Part shown: positions 49,001-59,523 of the stretch, in pieces
How positions within the stretch are numbered: the first letter of the stretch is position 1
Layout of the letters: each line of letters starts with the position of its first letter
Program-made: the position numbers and the translations under genes
Notes under the pieces: generated by a model
Told to the model about the DNA's origin: nothing
Seen by the model: the letters and a program-made list of their open reading frames with translations, nothing else
The model's database searches: none
DNA from: Thermothielavioides terrestris NRRL 8126
Taxonomy: Eukaryota; Ascomycota; Sordariomycetes; Sordariales; Chaetomiaceae
DNA length: 64,000 bases
Direction of reading: 5' to 3'
Assembly: GCF_000226115.1 (NCBI RefSeq)
Contig: NC_016458.1
Coordinates: forward strand, 8,156,001 to 8,220,000

Positions 49001-49439
49001 CGCCGACGAGCTCGTCCGCGTCGCCGACTGGCCGCGCAGGGGCAAGAAGAAGACCGGCCGCGACGGCAAGAAGGGCAAGGGCAAGCAGAAGGCCACGTCT
49101 TCTTTTTCGTCGTCCTCATCTTCCTCAACCACCTCTGCCTCTACTTCGTCTCCCGCGGGGGGAATGAACCTGGGCTCGCTGAACCTGAACCTGGGCTCCA
49201 CGTCGGCAGAGGACGTGGACGTGTCCGCGCTGATCGCCGCCGCCTGGCTGGGGCCGGGCGGCGAGGACGGCGGGGCGGCGCTGGGCGGAGGCGCGAGCAG
49301 CGAGAGCGACGAGGAGAACGAGGACGACGGGCCCGATGGGTCGCTCGGACAGAAGATCGACACGGTCGAGGCTATCCCGTTCTACGAGGTCCCGGATGTC
49401 CGGATCTTCAAGAAGGAGATTGTCGCCGGCCGTCTCTGA
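46095..49439 (+). CDS. F-box protein with long low-complexity middle (1037 aa, two introns)
   Basis: The predicted protein starts MASMAAQEAI. An F-box lies at about residues 20-60 (LPREVQEEIVRHCS...LVSKHFRDLA...LYREF), the Skp1-binding module of SCF ubiquitin ligases. Intron 1 is 46,541-46,690 (GTGAGT to TAG); it joins ESFK to WNIRVELSRPVY in frame. Intron 2 is 48,741-48,821 (GTATGT to AAG, with GCTAAC branch site); its 81 bases keep the frame open, so unspliced reading would add 27 residues. A Pro-rich segment, a Ser/Glu/Asp-rich disordered part, a coiled-coil-like part (about residues 590-680) and leucine-rich C-terminal blocks follow, then a Lys-rich and a Ser-rich tract. The substrate is unknown. 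Leucine-rich substrate binding is likely from the family. Confidence 0.85.
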
Positions 49440-50918
49440 TTCTTCGGCTCTCCTGCCCTTCTTGATAACCTTCCGAGGAAGCCGACTGGGTTGTTGACGC
49501 ACCCCAACCCCTCTTCTCTCTGTCTCTCTCAGGAAAAGGTACTTGGCTACTTGCTTTTGGGTACAGTACCTAAACTGCTGAGGATGGAGCCCTGCGTGGG
49601 GGAGTCGGGATAAGGTGCGGAATCTCGGAATGAACGGAGCATGTATCAAAGGGTAAAGCTGGGTTGAAGGCCCAAACGATGGCGATGGCGATGGCGGTGC
49701 GACGGGGGCCGGATAGCTATGATGATGATGATGAGCGACGAGCGATCACGATTTGAGCCAGGCGTGTGTGTGGATATGGGGATACACTGTGGATACTACT
49801 ACTATTACTGCCTTGGAGATGGTCATGGGTGACAGGGTGCGGGTTACATGTGCCAGCGGGGAGGCTTTTTCCCACCGCTGAGTCTCTTGTTCTGTGATTT
49901 TCTTTTGGCTTGTTTGGCTTCATGTCTGGGCTTGATGTTGGGTTTACGCTGCGTTTCCTCTGCCTTTTTTTGCATGCTGAACTGTTGGTTGCTGTTGTTC
50001 GCGATGTTGTTGGCGATTTTTTTGCTGCTGGTTTGTACGCTGTGACTGCGAGAGATAGCACGGAATACCCATCTAGTGACTTGCTTGGTTGATTCACGAG
50101 TACAGGCAGCTTGCATTGCCTTGGTCAGTGCCGTTTTCGAGTCAGTGTGATGTTGCCGGGTTGGCTTCGAGGAAAATGAGGTGATGAATGTCGATTGCAA
50201 GCAACTTAGGCCGTGGGGACAGGGAGGAAATGTGAAGGGGAGGATTGCGTGCTAACCAAGTGCTCTGGGTGACAGTTGCTGCCTATCTCCCTGTATACCT
50301 CCGGCAAACGTAAGGTTCCCTGGCGTTGTCCTCGATGGCGAGGTCAGATGATACTGGAGCATGCCGAGCGTGAAGAGGATACGGCTGAGCCGCGGCCTCC
50401 TCCCCCTGGGATGAATCGCCAGGAGACAGGCGAGCGAAGGCTTAGATGTTTGCTGGCTGGTTGACTGCCTCTCTGCCTACTTAGGTAGTCTGATTGCTTT
50501 CTCAACTGCCAGCAGTAAGTGAGATCACGTCAGTCGCGGGAGCCAGTGGCAAAATCTGTAGTTGTATTGCCATATTTCCCCTCTTAAAACATGAGCTTGT
50601 TGCCTACGGTAAGGTGCCCTATGAACGTTAGCCCACAAAAAGGCCCTGTAGGCACCCCGCTCACCCTCCTTCGCAAGACCCGTCTTTGATTCCTGGTTAC
50701 CTGGTAATGTACATGCATTACATAACGACCGGGTGGCTTGACCCGAGTCCCCGTTCCTTTCATACCTGGTTATCCCTACTTCTATGTTACCAAGTCACTG
50801 ACTGTATCATGCTCACCGCACCTTCCTCCCTCCTCCCCTCCCCTTAAATTAGCCTCAACCTCCCATTCTCCCCCTTTCCCCAACAAGCCTGCAAACACCC
50901 CCAGCCCCCATCTCCACC
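49440..50918. other. Intergenic region, convergent gene ends
   Basis: It lies between the stop codons of the plus-strand F-box gene and the minus-strand Zn2Cys6 gene, so it holds both 3' ends. Short GAT and GGCGAT repeats occur at 49,675-49,735 and a T-rich stretch at 49,960-50,020. I see no gene or RNA. Confidence 0.6.
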
Positions 50919-53031
50919 TCACAGCAGCAACGCATCCCAAAGCAGGGGAAGACACCCGGCGCCGACCAACGCCCGCGGGACCTCGGCACTGCACCACCAC
51001 CACGACGACGACCACCAGCAGCAGCCGGTCCCATCCCGCCGCCTCCTTCCCGCCGCCGCCTCCCGCCGCTGCTCCCTGTCCACGATCTCCTGCAGCAGGG
51101 AAGCGACCGTCCTCTCCGTCAACGGCAACTCTCCACTACCACCATCGCCGCCGCCCTGTCCCTGCCCCTGTCCCTGCTCCTGCCCCTGCAGTTGTGATGG
51201 TGGTTGTGGTTGCTGCTGCTGGAGCTGCAGCTGCTGCCCTCCAGCTCGCCCCGCAGAAACAGAAGAAAGAACGAAACCGGCACCGCCGGACGTGGCGGGG
51301 TCGAGGGTAAGCAAGCGGGTGAGCAGCGCGATGGCGGCGGCGCGCGTGGGCCCGTCAGGCGCGTGGGTTGCGGCCAGGCAGAGGGGCCCGAGCAGGCGGC
51401 TGTGGGGGTGTGTGAGGGGGCGGGGCGGGGCGGGCGGCGTGGTGGTGGTGGGGGAGGAGGCGGACAGAAGAAGGGAGGCGAGGTGTAGGATGGAGGCGGG
51501 GAGACGGAGGGTCGTGGTGTCAAAGTTGGTGTTGGTGGCGGCGCTGGCGGGTGGGCTGCTCTTGCGGAGGAGGAGCTCGGCGCAGCGGAAGTAGAGGAGG
51601 TCGAGGGATAGGTCGGAGAGCGCTGGCATGGACGAGCCCGGGTCGCCGAGGGAGGGAGAGGAAAGGAATTGGGCGATGAGCCCGTCCAGACGGGCGCTGC
51701 GCGCGAGCAGGCAGTCTTGTTGGCGCTGCTGGGCCGGATCCGACCAGAAGATGCTGGCCGGCTCGTTGCCAGACGCGGGGGAGAACACCGCGATCTCGTA
51801 CAGGCGGGCCACGGCGTCGTGCAGAAAGCAGGATATTGCGTTGCGTGCTTGGGCTGCGTCAGTGAAGGGGCCGCCGCTGCTGGCGCCGTCGTCGAAGCGG
51901 CGGGTGCAGTACCCGCGGAATGAGATCACCGGCTGGATGCCGCGGGCGAAGAAGCAGGCGGCCAGCTCGAGCTGGGCGAAGAGCTGGATGATGTCGGGCA
52001 TGTGGAGGGAGTCTGCTTCTGGTCGGCTGGCGAAGAGGGAGCCATCGACGGGACCGACAAGGGCGGAGTCGGGGAGGGTCTGCAGGATGCGGAGGCCGTT
52101 GATGAGATGGCTGACGGCCACGCCGTGGTTCCCGCGCAGGGTCTCGAGGGAGATGAAGGCGAGGCAGCACACGAGCGTCACGCGGATGCTTTCCGAGGCG
52201 GAGATGGCAGCGTGGTTTTGTAGCAGCTCGATCGACCGGTTGTACTGCTGGATTGTGAAGACCTTGAGGTCTCCCCGGGTAAAGCCGTCGATGACGGGCT
52301 CGTTCGGATACTGGAACAGCTGGTAGGCGGCGGCCAAAGCCACCACTGCGTGCTTGATGGCCTCGTCCTGGCAGCATGTTGCCGGCATCAGTCTCCGCCA
52401 GAAGGCTGAGAAGGGACACAAGTGGGCAGCGACGCCGTCGGCGGTGGCGGCTCGGAAGCGGGCGAACAGTCTCTTCTCGGTGTCGGTGCCGTCGATGCTG
52501 TCCTCGATGCGCCGCATGGACCGGAGAGTTTCGTTCCACTCGCACGTCCGGACGAACTCGGCCCTTGCCCGCTCGGCGTGCTGGCCCGAATCGACGGGGC
52601 GGGTCCGGGCGAGGACCGCCTGGTCGTACCCGTCGCAGGTCCGGCCTGTTGAGGTGCATCGGAAACAGGCCGGCTTCCCCTCGTCACATTTCAACCGGCG
52701 AATTCTAGGTCCCAGTCAGTCGAGTCGAGCGATGATCATCAAGGCCACGTTAGCGTGCTGCCACTCACTTGCTAGAGCGAAACGGTGTGTCAGCACCCAT
52801 CGTCACGTCGATTCGAAGGGGAAGGAAGGGTGGGGGGGGGGGGGGGGGGAAGGGGAAGGGGGGATGGAGGGCTTCTAACCATGTGATGCAGCCCGTCCGC
52901 ACCTTGGGTTTGCTCGCTCTCGTCCGCTTCTTGGGCCGGTCTGGCGGCGTGGGGGCGGGTGATGGCGACGGGCTGCTCGGGCTGCTGCTTGGTTCAACAC
53001 TGGACCGAGAAGAGAAAGATGGCTCAGCCAT
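50919..53031 (-). CDS. Zn2Cys6 fungal transcription factor (~646 aa, with a 3-nt exon)
   Basis: The start is ATG at 53,031 in a good context (cgccATGg). Exon 1 runs to 52,880 and ends after GCIT plus two bases of a Cys codon. Intron 1 is 52,879-52,772. A 3-base exon, CAA (52,771-52,769), then intron 2 (52,768-52,705, GTGAGT to TAG) join to AATTCGCCGG at 52,704. The result is a perfect zinc cluster, C48-x2-C51-x6-C58-x6-C65-x2-C68-x6-C75, with KIRRLKCDE. A basic stretch (KKRTRAS) precedes it. The rest resembles the fungal-specific regulatory domain (QLFQYPNE, YNRSIELLQNH, LLYFRCAELLL). Gln- and Gly/Gln-rich tracts lie near the C-terminus. The last ~60 codons look odd (Trp-rich), so the true 3' end may differ. 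Targets are unknown. Confidence 0.82.
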
Positions 53032-54909
53032 GGCGTGATTCGGACGGCGCTCAGGGGCAGCCACAACTGAGACTGAGACTGAGACTGAGACTGAGACCAG
53101 CGGAGACGGCTCGTATAACTGGTGGTCTGGTTGGCGTGGGATTGGATCTGGAAGCACGCCCTGATTTTATTCTCTCGACATCTCCCACGCTGCAGGTGTG
53201 GGCATCGGCAACCCGGTCTCCGCCATCACGGGAGGTAACCAGTCGTCGGCCTTGTTGGCCATTCGGGCAGTCTCAACCACCTTTTTTTCAAGATCACCCT
53301 GGGGCTTCTCAACAGCAGCAGCATGTGCGCCCCCTCCCTGGGCCGCTCCGGGCTCCATCTCATCCCCCCCTCCAACCTGAATCGATTTTAGTATTTTCTC
53401 ATCACCTTAAATTTTGCGGCGCTGCTCCTCGGCAAGGTGGGTCTCGGGGAAGGCGCGGCAAGCTCGAGTGAGCGGCCGGCCGGAGGGAGGCAAGCCCACG
53501 GCGTCGGCGAGTCAGACATGCGGGCACGCCACTTCACGGCGGTCTCGTTTTGGACAACCTAAGAAAGCCGAAGAATAAGGTAGTACTGGAGAGGGAAGGT
53601 CCGCCCCTGCATGGCGCATGCCGCGTGCTTCGGGCACTCGACTGCCAGGCACTCGGGCGGCCTGGGCAAATCAGCGTGAGAGTCCCAGCTTACTGCCCGT
53701 GTACCTGAGAAGGGGGTCACTCAAGGTGTTGCCTGCCCTGTGTACTGACTAAGCGAGCCCGGCTTAGAAGGAGAAGGCGAGCCCCGCTAGGACCCTTAGC
53801 GCGTTCGAAATGTCGCTGCCTGGAGGCAACTGCACTGCAGGTCTGAGGGGGAGAGTGAGCATGCTCGGGGAGCTGAAAAAGGTTCGACCCATCCCGAGGT
53901 GTTTGTTTCCATGCCTCTGGTCGAGGCGGCGCAGGCGAACGAGCTGCCCAAGTGATTCCAGGTCGACTTACACGCAGGCCAGCCAATCAGCAGCTAATTT
54001 AGCCTCGGTTTACTACCCGAGGTAACATGCACATAGCATGGAATTTCTTTGGGCTCCGGTCACAGGAACAGACAACACCAGTTTACAACACCAGCTTACA
54101 TGGAATTTTGGACGTTGGCCGCCCCGGATCATCTCAGATGTGGGCCAGATCAGGTAGTTAAAGTCAGATCAGGCAGCACAATAACTTCTCGCAGATGGCC
54201 GGTCAGCTCCGATCTCTTCTGCTATGCCATCAAAAGAGGCAAACAGTGAGATGGCTGAATCCTTCCATGCTGCCATGTGGCTTGGATACGAGAATCGGCA
54301 TCGCGTGCTCTGCATCCCCTCCTATGTATCCCAGTCAGAGCTGTTGCCGTTGGTTGTAGCGGTAACATCGTTGACTCTCTCTCCTTAGGAGTGACTGCTC
54401 TCTCAACAGCCCCGGGTTATACCCCCGGTATCCAAGTCACTTTTTGACGGTTTCATTTTGCTGACTAACCTGCCATACATGCCCTCGTGCGTCGTTTATG
54501 GCTATGAAGATTTTTTTTCTTTTCTTTCCTTGCTTATCTTCCAAAGCGAAAAGAAGAGTATGCTGGTCTTCGCTTTCAAAGACAGGGCTTTCCATTTTGG
54601 GCGCTCCCCTTGAAGATGCCGCCCAATCGGCTGTTTCCTCGCGCCATGAAACACTGCGGCGTGGCATCAGGGACCCCTGCTGGCACCTAGTATACTGCAG
54701 CCACACAGTATGCACGTACTGTGTATGTCCTGTAGGCCCGCATTTCGTCACTGGAAATCTGTCCTCCTCAAGATCGCTGTCACGAACGCGCATCCCCGAC
54801 GCAGCCTCGGGGGCAACGGCAGGCCGCGGGTCAGATGCCCAGAAAGCCCCTACCAGCCCGATAACCCACACGGCGCGCCGGCGATGATTGGCGACAGCAG
54901 CAGCCAGCC
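53032..54909. other. Divergent promoter region between the Zn2Cys6 gene and ALG7
   Basis: The 1.9 kb separates two divergently transcribed genes. A hexamer ACTGAG is repeated about five times at 53,066-53,097, in the leader of the Zn2Cys6 gene. CCAAT words occur near 53,982 and 54,624. Short open frames here have no domain and I do not call them genes. Confidence 0.55.
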
Positions 54910-56403
54910 ATGACCTCGTCGTCCTCGTCCTCGCCGTCGCTGTCTCGCTCCGAGACCCTGAGCCTCCTTGCGCTCGCCGCCGCCTGCGTCGCCATCCTCG
55001 CCAACGCCTTCCAGGGCGATGACAAGCCGCTCATCGTGTCGCTCGCCCTGAGCGGCCTGGCCTTCTGCGCTTCGTTTGCGCTGATCCGCTGGCTCGGCCC
55101 GACCTTCATCAAGGCCGGCTTCAAGGGCGTCGACCTGAGCAAGCACCACCGCAGGGAGATCCCCGAATGCATGGGCGCCGTCTGCGCCGCCGTCTACCTG
55201 TTCGCCATCATTGTGTTCATCCCCTTCGTCTTCTACAAAGATGTTGTCGCGGCGACTAGCGGCGGCGGGAACCGCGACGTGGTGCTGCAGGTCGAGCATG
55301 TGCAGCAGGGCCGGTTCCTGCACCGGTTTCCGCACAGCAAGGTGGGTTGCGAGTCGTGTCTTGACTGAGACGGAAAGAAGGAATTCGGTAGGGAGAAATG
55401 TTTTACTGATTGGTACTGGCGGATGTAGCTCTCGTCGTACCTCTCGGCCATCGTCTCGCTGCAAACGATCGCGTCCCTCGGGCTGGCCGACGACCTCTTC
55501 GACATCCGCTGGCGGCACAAGTTCTTCATCCCGGCGTTCGCCGCGATCCCGCTCCTTGTCGTGTACCGCGTCGACTTCGGCGTCACGTCGATCGTGGTGC
55601 CACTGCAGCTGCAGCCGTACCTCGGCCAGCTCGTCGACCTCGGCGCGCTCTACTACGTCTACATGGCCGGCGTGGCCATCTTCAGCCCCAACAGCATCAA
55701 CATCCTGGCGGGCATCAACGGCATCGAGGTGGCGCAGTCGGTCGTCATCGCGCTGCTGCTGGCCCTCAACGACGGCCTGTACCTGCTGACGCCGTACCCG
55801 CACCCGGCGACCGACTCGCACCTGTTCTCGCTCTCGTTCCTGCTGCCGTTCCTGGGCGTGTCGCTGGCGCTGCTGTGGCACAACTGGTACCCGGCGCGCG
55901 TCTTCGTCGGCGACACGTACTGCTACTTCGCCGGCATGGTCTTCGTCGTCGTCAGCATCCTCGGCCACTTCAGCAAGACGCTCGTGCTGCTGCTCGTGCC
56001 GCAGATCTTCAACTTTGTCTACTCGACGCCGCAGCTCTTCGGGCTCGTCCCCTGCCCGCGCCACCGCCTGCCGCGCTTCAACGCCCGGACGGGCCTGCTG
56101 GAGCCGAGCGTCACGCCGTGGACCCCCGACCGGCAGCCGCGGCCGCCGATCGCGTGGGCGCTGAAGCTGCTGGGGCGGCTGCGGCTGCTGCGCGTCACGC
56201 TGGACGGCGAGGGCCGGTTCGTCGAGACGAGCAACTTCACCATCCTGAACCTCTGGCTGGTCTGGAGGGGCCCGCTGCGCGAAGACCGGCTGGCGCTGGA
56301 GATCACGGCGATGCAGACGGTGGTCGGCCTGTTTGGGCTGTTTGTGCGGCATCGACTGGCGTTGCTGGTGTTCAAGGAGGACAATTGGAGCGTGCCGAGC
56401 TAG
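54910..56403 (+). CDS. ALG7: UDP-GlcNAc:dolichyl-phosphate GlcNAc-1-phosphotransferase
   Basis: This ER membrane enzyme starts N-glycan assembly by moving GlcNAc-1-P from UDP-GlcNAc to dolichyl phosphate; it is the tunicamycin target. The start is ATG at 54,910. The single intron is 55,342-55,428 (GTGGGT to TAG, 87 bp, phase 0 after HSK). The product is 468 aa, close to the yeast enzyme (448). Landmarks are IPECMGAVCAA in the N-terminal part, the catalytic acidic motif DDLFDIRWRHK at about residues 165-175, NILAGINGIEVAQ, NWYPARVFVGDT at about 297-308, the cytosolic loop with CPRHRLPRFN at about 351-362, and NFTILNLWLV near the C-terminus. About ten hydrophobic segments are visible. SEH1 follows on the same strand 414 bases downstream. 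All key motifs are intact. Confidence 0.96.
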
Positions 56404-56817
56404 ACGGCGGCGGCGGCGGATTTTGGACCAAAGCATTTTGACATTTTTTTCCTTGTTAGACTTGCTAAGATACACGAGTTATAGCATCGTGATTCTTTTT
56501 GGCAGTGTTTGAAGATGGCCGAGGACAGCCAATCCGCACCGCAGGCTCCCGGTCGCACATTGGCTCACCTCCAGCAAGCAGAAGTTCAGGCAGGTTAGCG
56601 TCTGCGAACCCCCGAGCTTCAGAAGCTTGGGGGAGCTTGGGCCCGGGATCGCTGCCCCCGCCGCAATCCCCCTGTAGCCAATGGAATTCACAGCAATAGG
56701 TTCCGACGTCAGCAGTTGCTCCCCCGCAAAAAACAACCTGACCCCTCCAACCCCCAGATCGCCCGGGCGACTCGGCGCCGCAATTGGAATTGCAATTGCA
56801 TCGACGCCGCCTCGAAC
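56404..56817. other. Spacer between ALG7 and SEH1
   Basis: This 414-base spacer holds the ALG7 3' end and the SEH1 leader. It contains a CCAAT word near 56,677 and no recognisable gene. Confidence 0.6.
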
Positions 56818-58658
56818 ATGTCCAAGGCGGCCGCTTTCCTGAACGACCCACCGGCGGCCGACGACCGCCCCAGCTTCGAGACCATCATCAAGCACGGCCA
56901 CCAGGATCTCGTGCAGGCCGTCGCCTTCAACAACCATGGCGACCGCTGCGCCACCGGCTCCGTCGACGGCAAGATCCGCGTCTTCAACCGCCACAAGGAC
57001 GGCGCATGGCGCTTATGCGACACCTGGGGCGCCCACGCCAGCGAAATACTCGAGGTATTTGTTTTCTCCTTTTCTTCTCTCTCTTTTTGAACCGAGTAAC
57101 CCTAACGTCGATGCCCCCCCAGATCCAATGGCTGCCGACCACCGTCTACCCGAACCTGCTCGCCTCGCTCGGCATCGAGGGCCGCTTCAAGCTCTGGGCC
57201 GAGGACCCCGCCGCGCCGCCCGGCCGCCGCTTCTCCGAGTCGACCCGTAACGGGCCCCAGCTGACCATTCCCGCCCGCTCGCTCCAACTCTACGGCAGCA
57301 ACGGCGCCGTCTACCCCCCCAACCCCCCGCCGCCGCCCACATCCGGCTTTGGCAGCGTCGCGCCCGCCGCGCCGCCCGCGCCCGAAACCAGCACCTCCTC
57401 TGGCGTGCCCATGGCCAAGCCGGCCTTCGAGACCCGCAACGCCCGCTCGCCCTACCGCTCCTTCTCGCTCAAGCACCTCGACGACTCCCGCCTCACCTAC
57501 CTCGCCCTGCTTTCCGCCGACGGCACCCTGACCGTCTACGAGAACGACCACATCGAGAACCTGGCCTCTTTCACCCAGCTCGACGAGTTCTCCACCACCA
57601 CCCCATCCACCACCTCCTCCTTCACCACCGCCGCTCCCGGCACCACGACCGCCGCTACATCGGGGAGCGCAGCCGGCGGGACAACCGAAGAAGACACCGA
57701 CCCCTCCTCCACCACCAGCACCGCCGCCCCCACCACCACCTCCACCGCCGCCGCTGCTACCGCCCTGCCCCCCACGGGCCCCAAACCAGCCGCCCGGGGC
57801 GAGGAGACCTCGTTCCGGGTGCGCTTCGACCCGAACCCGGAGGTGTGCTACACGGCGCTGCGCGCGGGCGTGCCGAGCGACGCGCTGGGCCTGGTGGTGG
57901 CGGTCATGGACGTGGTGCGCGTGTACCGCACGCGCGACACCATCCGCGCCACCCTCGGCATGGCCGCCGCCGGGAAGGGCTTCTACCTGGCCGCCGAGGT
58001 GCCGCGCGGCGTGCACGGCGGCCTGGTCCGCGACGTCGCCTGGGCCCCCGGGAACATCCGCGGGTACGACGTCGTGGCGACCGCCTGCCAGGACGGCTGG
58101 GTCAGGGTGTTTCGGCTCGATGCCCTGCTTCCGCAGGCTGCTGGCGCCGGCGCTGCTGCTCCCGCTGCGGGTGCTCGTGGGGGTGGGGGTGGGGGAGATG
58201 CGGGTGGGCATGGGGAAGGGGAGGAGGCGGAGGAGGGGCCGGCGTGGGGGATGGGCAGGGTGAAGCGGCATGCGGAGCGGCGCAGGCTGGACGGGGAGGA
58301 CGGCGCGGTGCGGGCCGCGCTGATGGCGTCGTCGGGGATTCGCGCGGGCCTGGATCACCAGAGCAGCAGCGGCGGCGGCAGGGCGGGGCCGGAGAGGAAG
58401 GACGGCACCACGGCCACGGCGGCGGCCATGGCGGCGGCGGCAACGCTGCCCGGCCAGATCCGGCATGTCATGACGGAGATCTCGCGCATGGACAGCCACC
58501 ACACGCCCGTCTGGCGCGTCGCGTTCGACGACGACGGGCAGATCCTGGGCAGCGTCGGCGACGAGGGCAAGCTCGTGTGCTACCGCCAGAAGCCCGACGG
58601 GTCCTGGGCCAAGAGCACCGAGATGGCCATCGTCAAGATGAAGATGGCGGCGCCCTGA
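56818..58658 (+). CDS. SEH1: Nucleoporin SEH1 (WD40), extended form of 590 aa
   Basis: SEH1 is a Sec13-like open beta-propeller shared by the Y-shaped nuclear pore complex and the SEA/GATOR complex on the vacuole. The start is ATG at 56,818 (MSKAAAFLND). The intron is 57,055-57,122 (GTATTT to CAG, CTAAC branch site, phase 0). The first blade reads HQDLVQAVAFNNHGDRCATG, then DGKIRVFNRH. The second has GAHASEILE, the intron, then a stretch that includes IEGRFKLWAED. The last blade reads HTPVWRVAFDDDGQILGSVG. The yeast protein is about 350 aa; this one is longer because of two inserts, a Thr/Ser/Pro/Ala-rich one (about residues 240-310) and a Gly/Arg/Ala-rich one (about 420-510). Both are in frame, so they are likely loops and not errors. 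Confidence 0.9.
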
Positions 58659-59523
58659 TGGTGCGGGGCGAGTGTCTGTCTGGCTTTGGATGGATGGCGT
58701 TCCAGCCGTGAGGGCTGATACGATGTTCCCGCGGTCTCGTCTCGTCTCTCCTGTGAAGTGAGCGGAGGTTGTGAGCTGAGCTCCAGTCGCAACGGGTGGG
58801 TTCTCCCGTCGACCGATTCAGGGACGGAGGGAACAGAACCCGCGGGGCCCGCTTCCGGCCTGAAAATGCCGGAGGACTGGACGCAAGACAGAGAGGGTTG
58901 TGATCCGGGATGGGGTCCTAGGCTCCGCGCGGCGGTGCCCTGAGATTGAGGTCCAGTATGTTCGTGGTGGGTATACCCCGCGAATGTGTCGGCGAGTCAG
59001 GAAACCCAACTTATCCACGCTTTTGTGAACGGGCTGAGTGGGCCCGATCGGGTGGGCACAACTGACCTCTGCGGACATGCAGACGGTCACTCACTCAGGA
59101 GAGGCACGCCTGGGGAAGCTCGGGCAGTCGCAAGAGCGCATGAGGGAAGATATAACATACGACAATCATACATATGCGAAACCTCCCCGGCCATGGAAGT
59201 GTTTGGCTTGGAGATGGACAGGAAGGTCAGGATCAGCGGGTAGGGCCTAGGTCTTGTGATGGATCTATGCCTTGTGCATAAGTGTTTCAACGGGTTATGT
59301 GTGCATGCACACAGACCACACAGGCCGCAATTCAACGAGATGCTTGCGTCACAGCACCGCTGATATATCCTCCGGTCCACGCTACGTGAACGTGATTAAA
59401 GAACCAGTCCCTGGGAACGCGGAAATCGCAAGTTTGCCTCTATGTCCAAATATTAACCAGCCATTTGATGCCACCGTCTAGCAAGCTCCAAGAAAGATCC
59501 CATTAAAACAAATCCCTCTTGAA
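58659..59523. other. Intergenic region, convergent ends of SEH1 and the MFS gene
   Basis: It holds the 3' ends of the plus-strand SEH1 and the minus-strand transporter gene. Base use is ordinary. I see no gene, RNA or repeat of note. Confidence 0.6.

Noticed and set aside
57102..58502. 466-codon minus-strand frame opposite SEH1
   Set aside because: It is the shadow of the GC-rich SEH1 exon; the Gly/Arg/His-rich content is what antisense reading of Ala/Pro/Thr codons gives.
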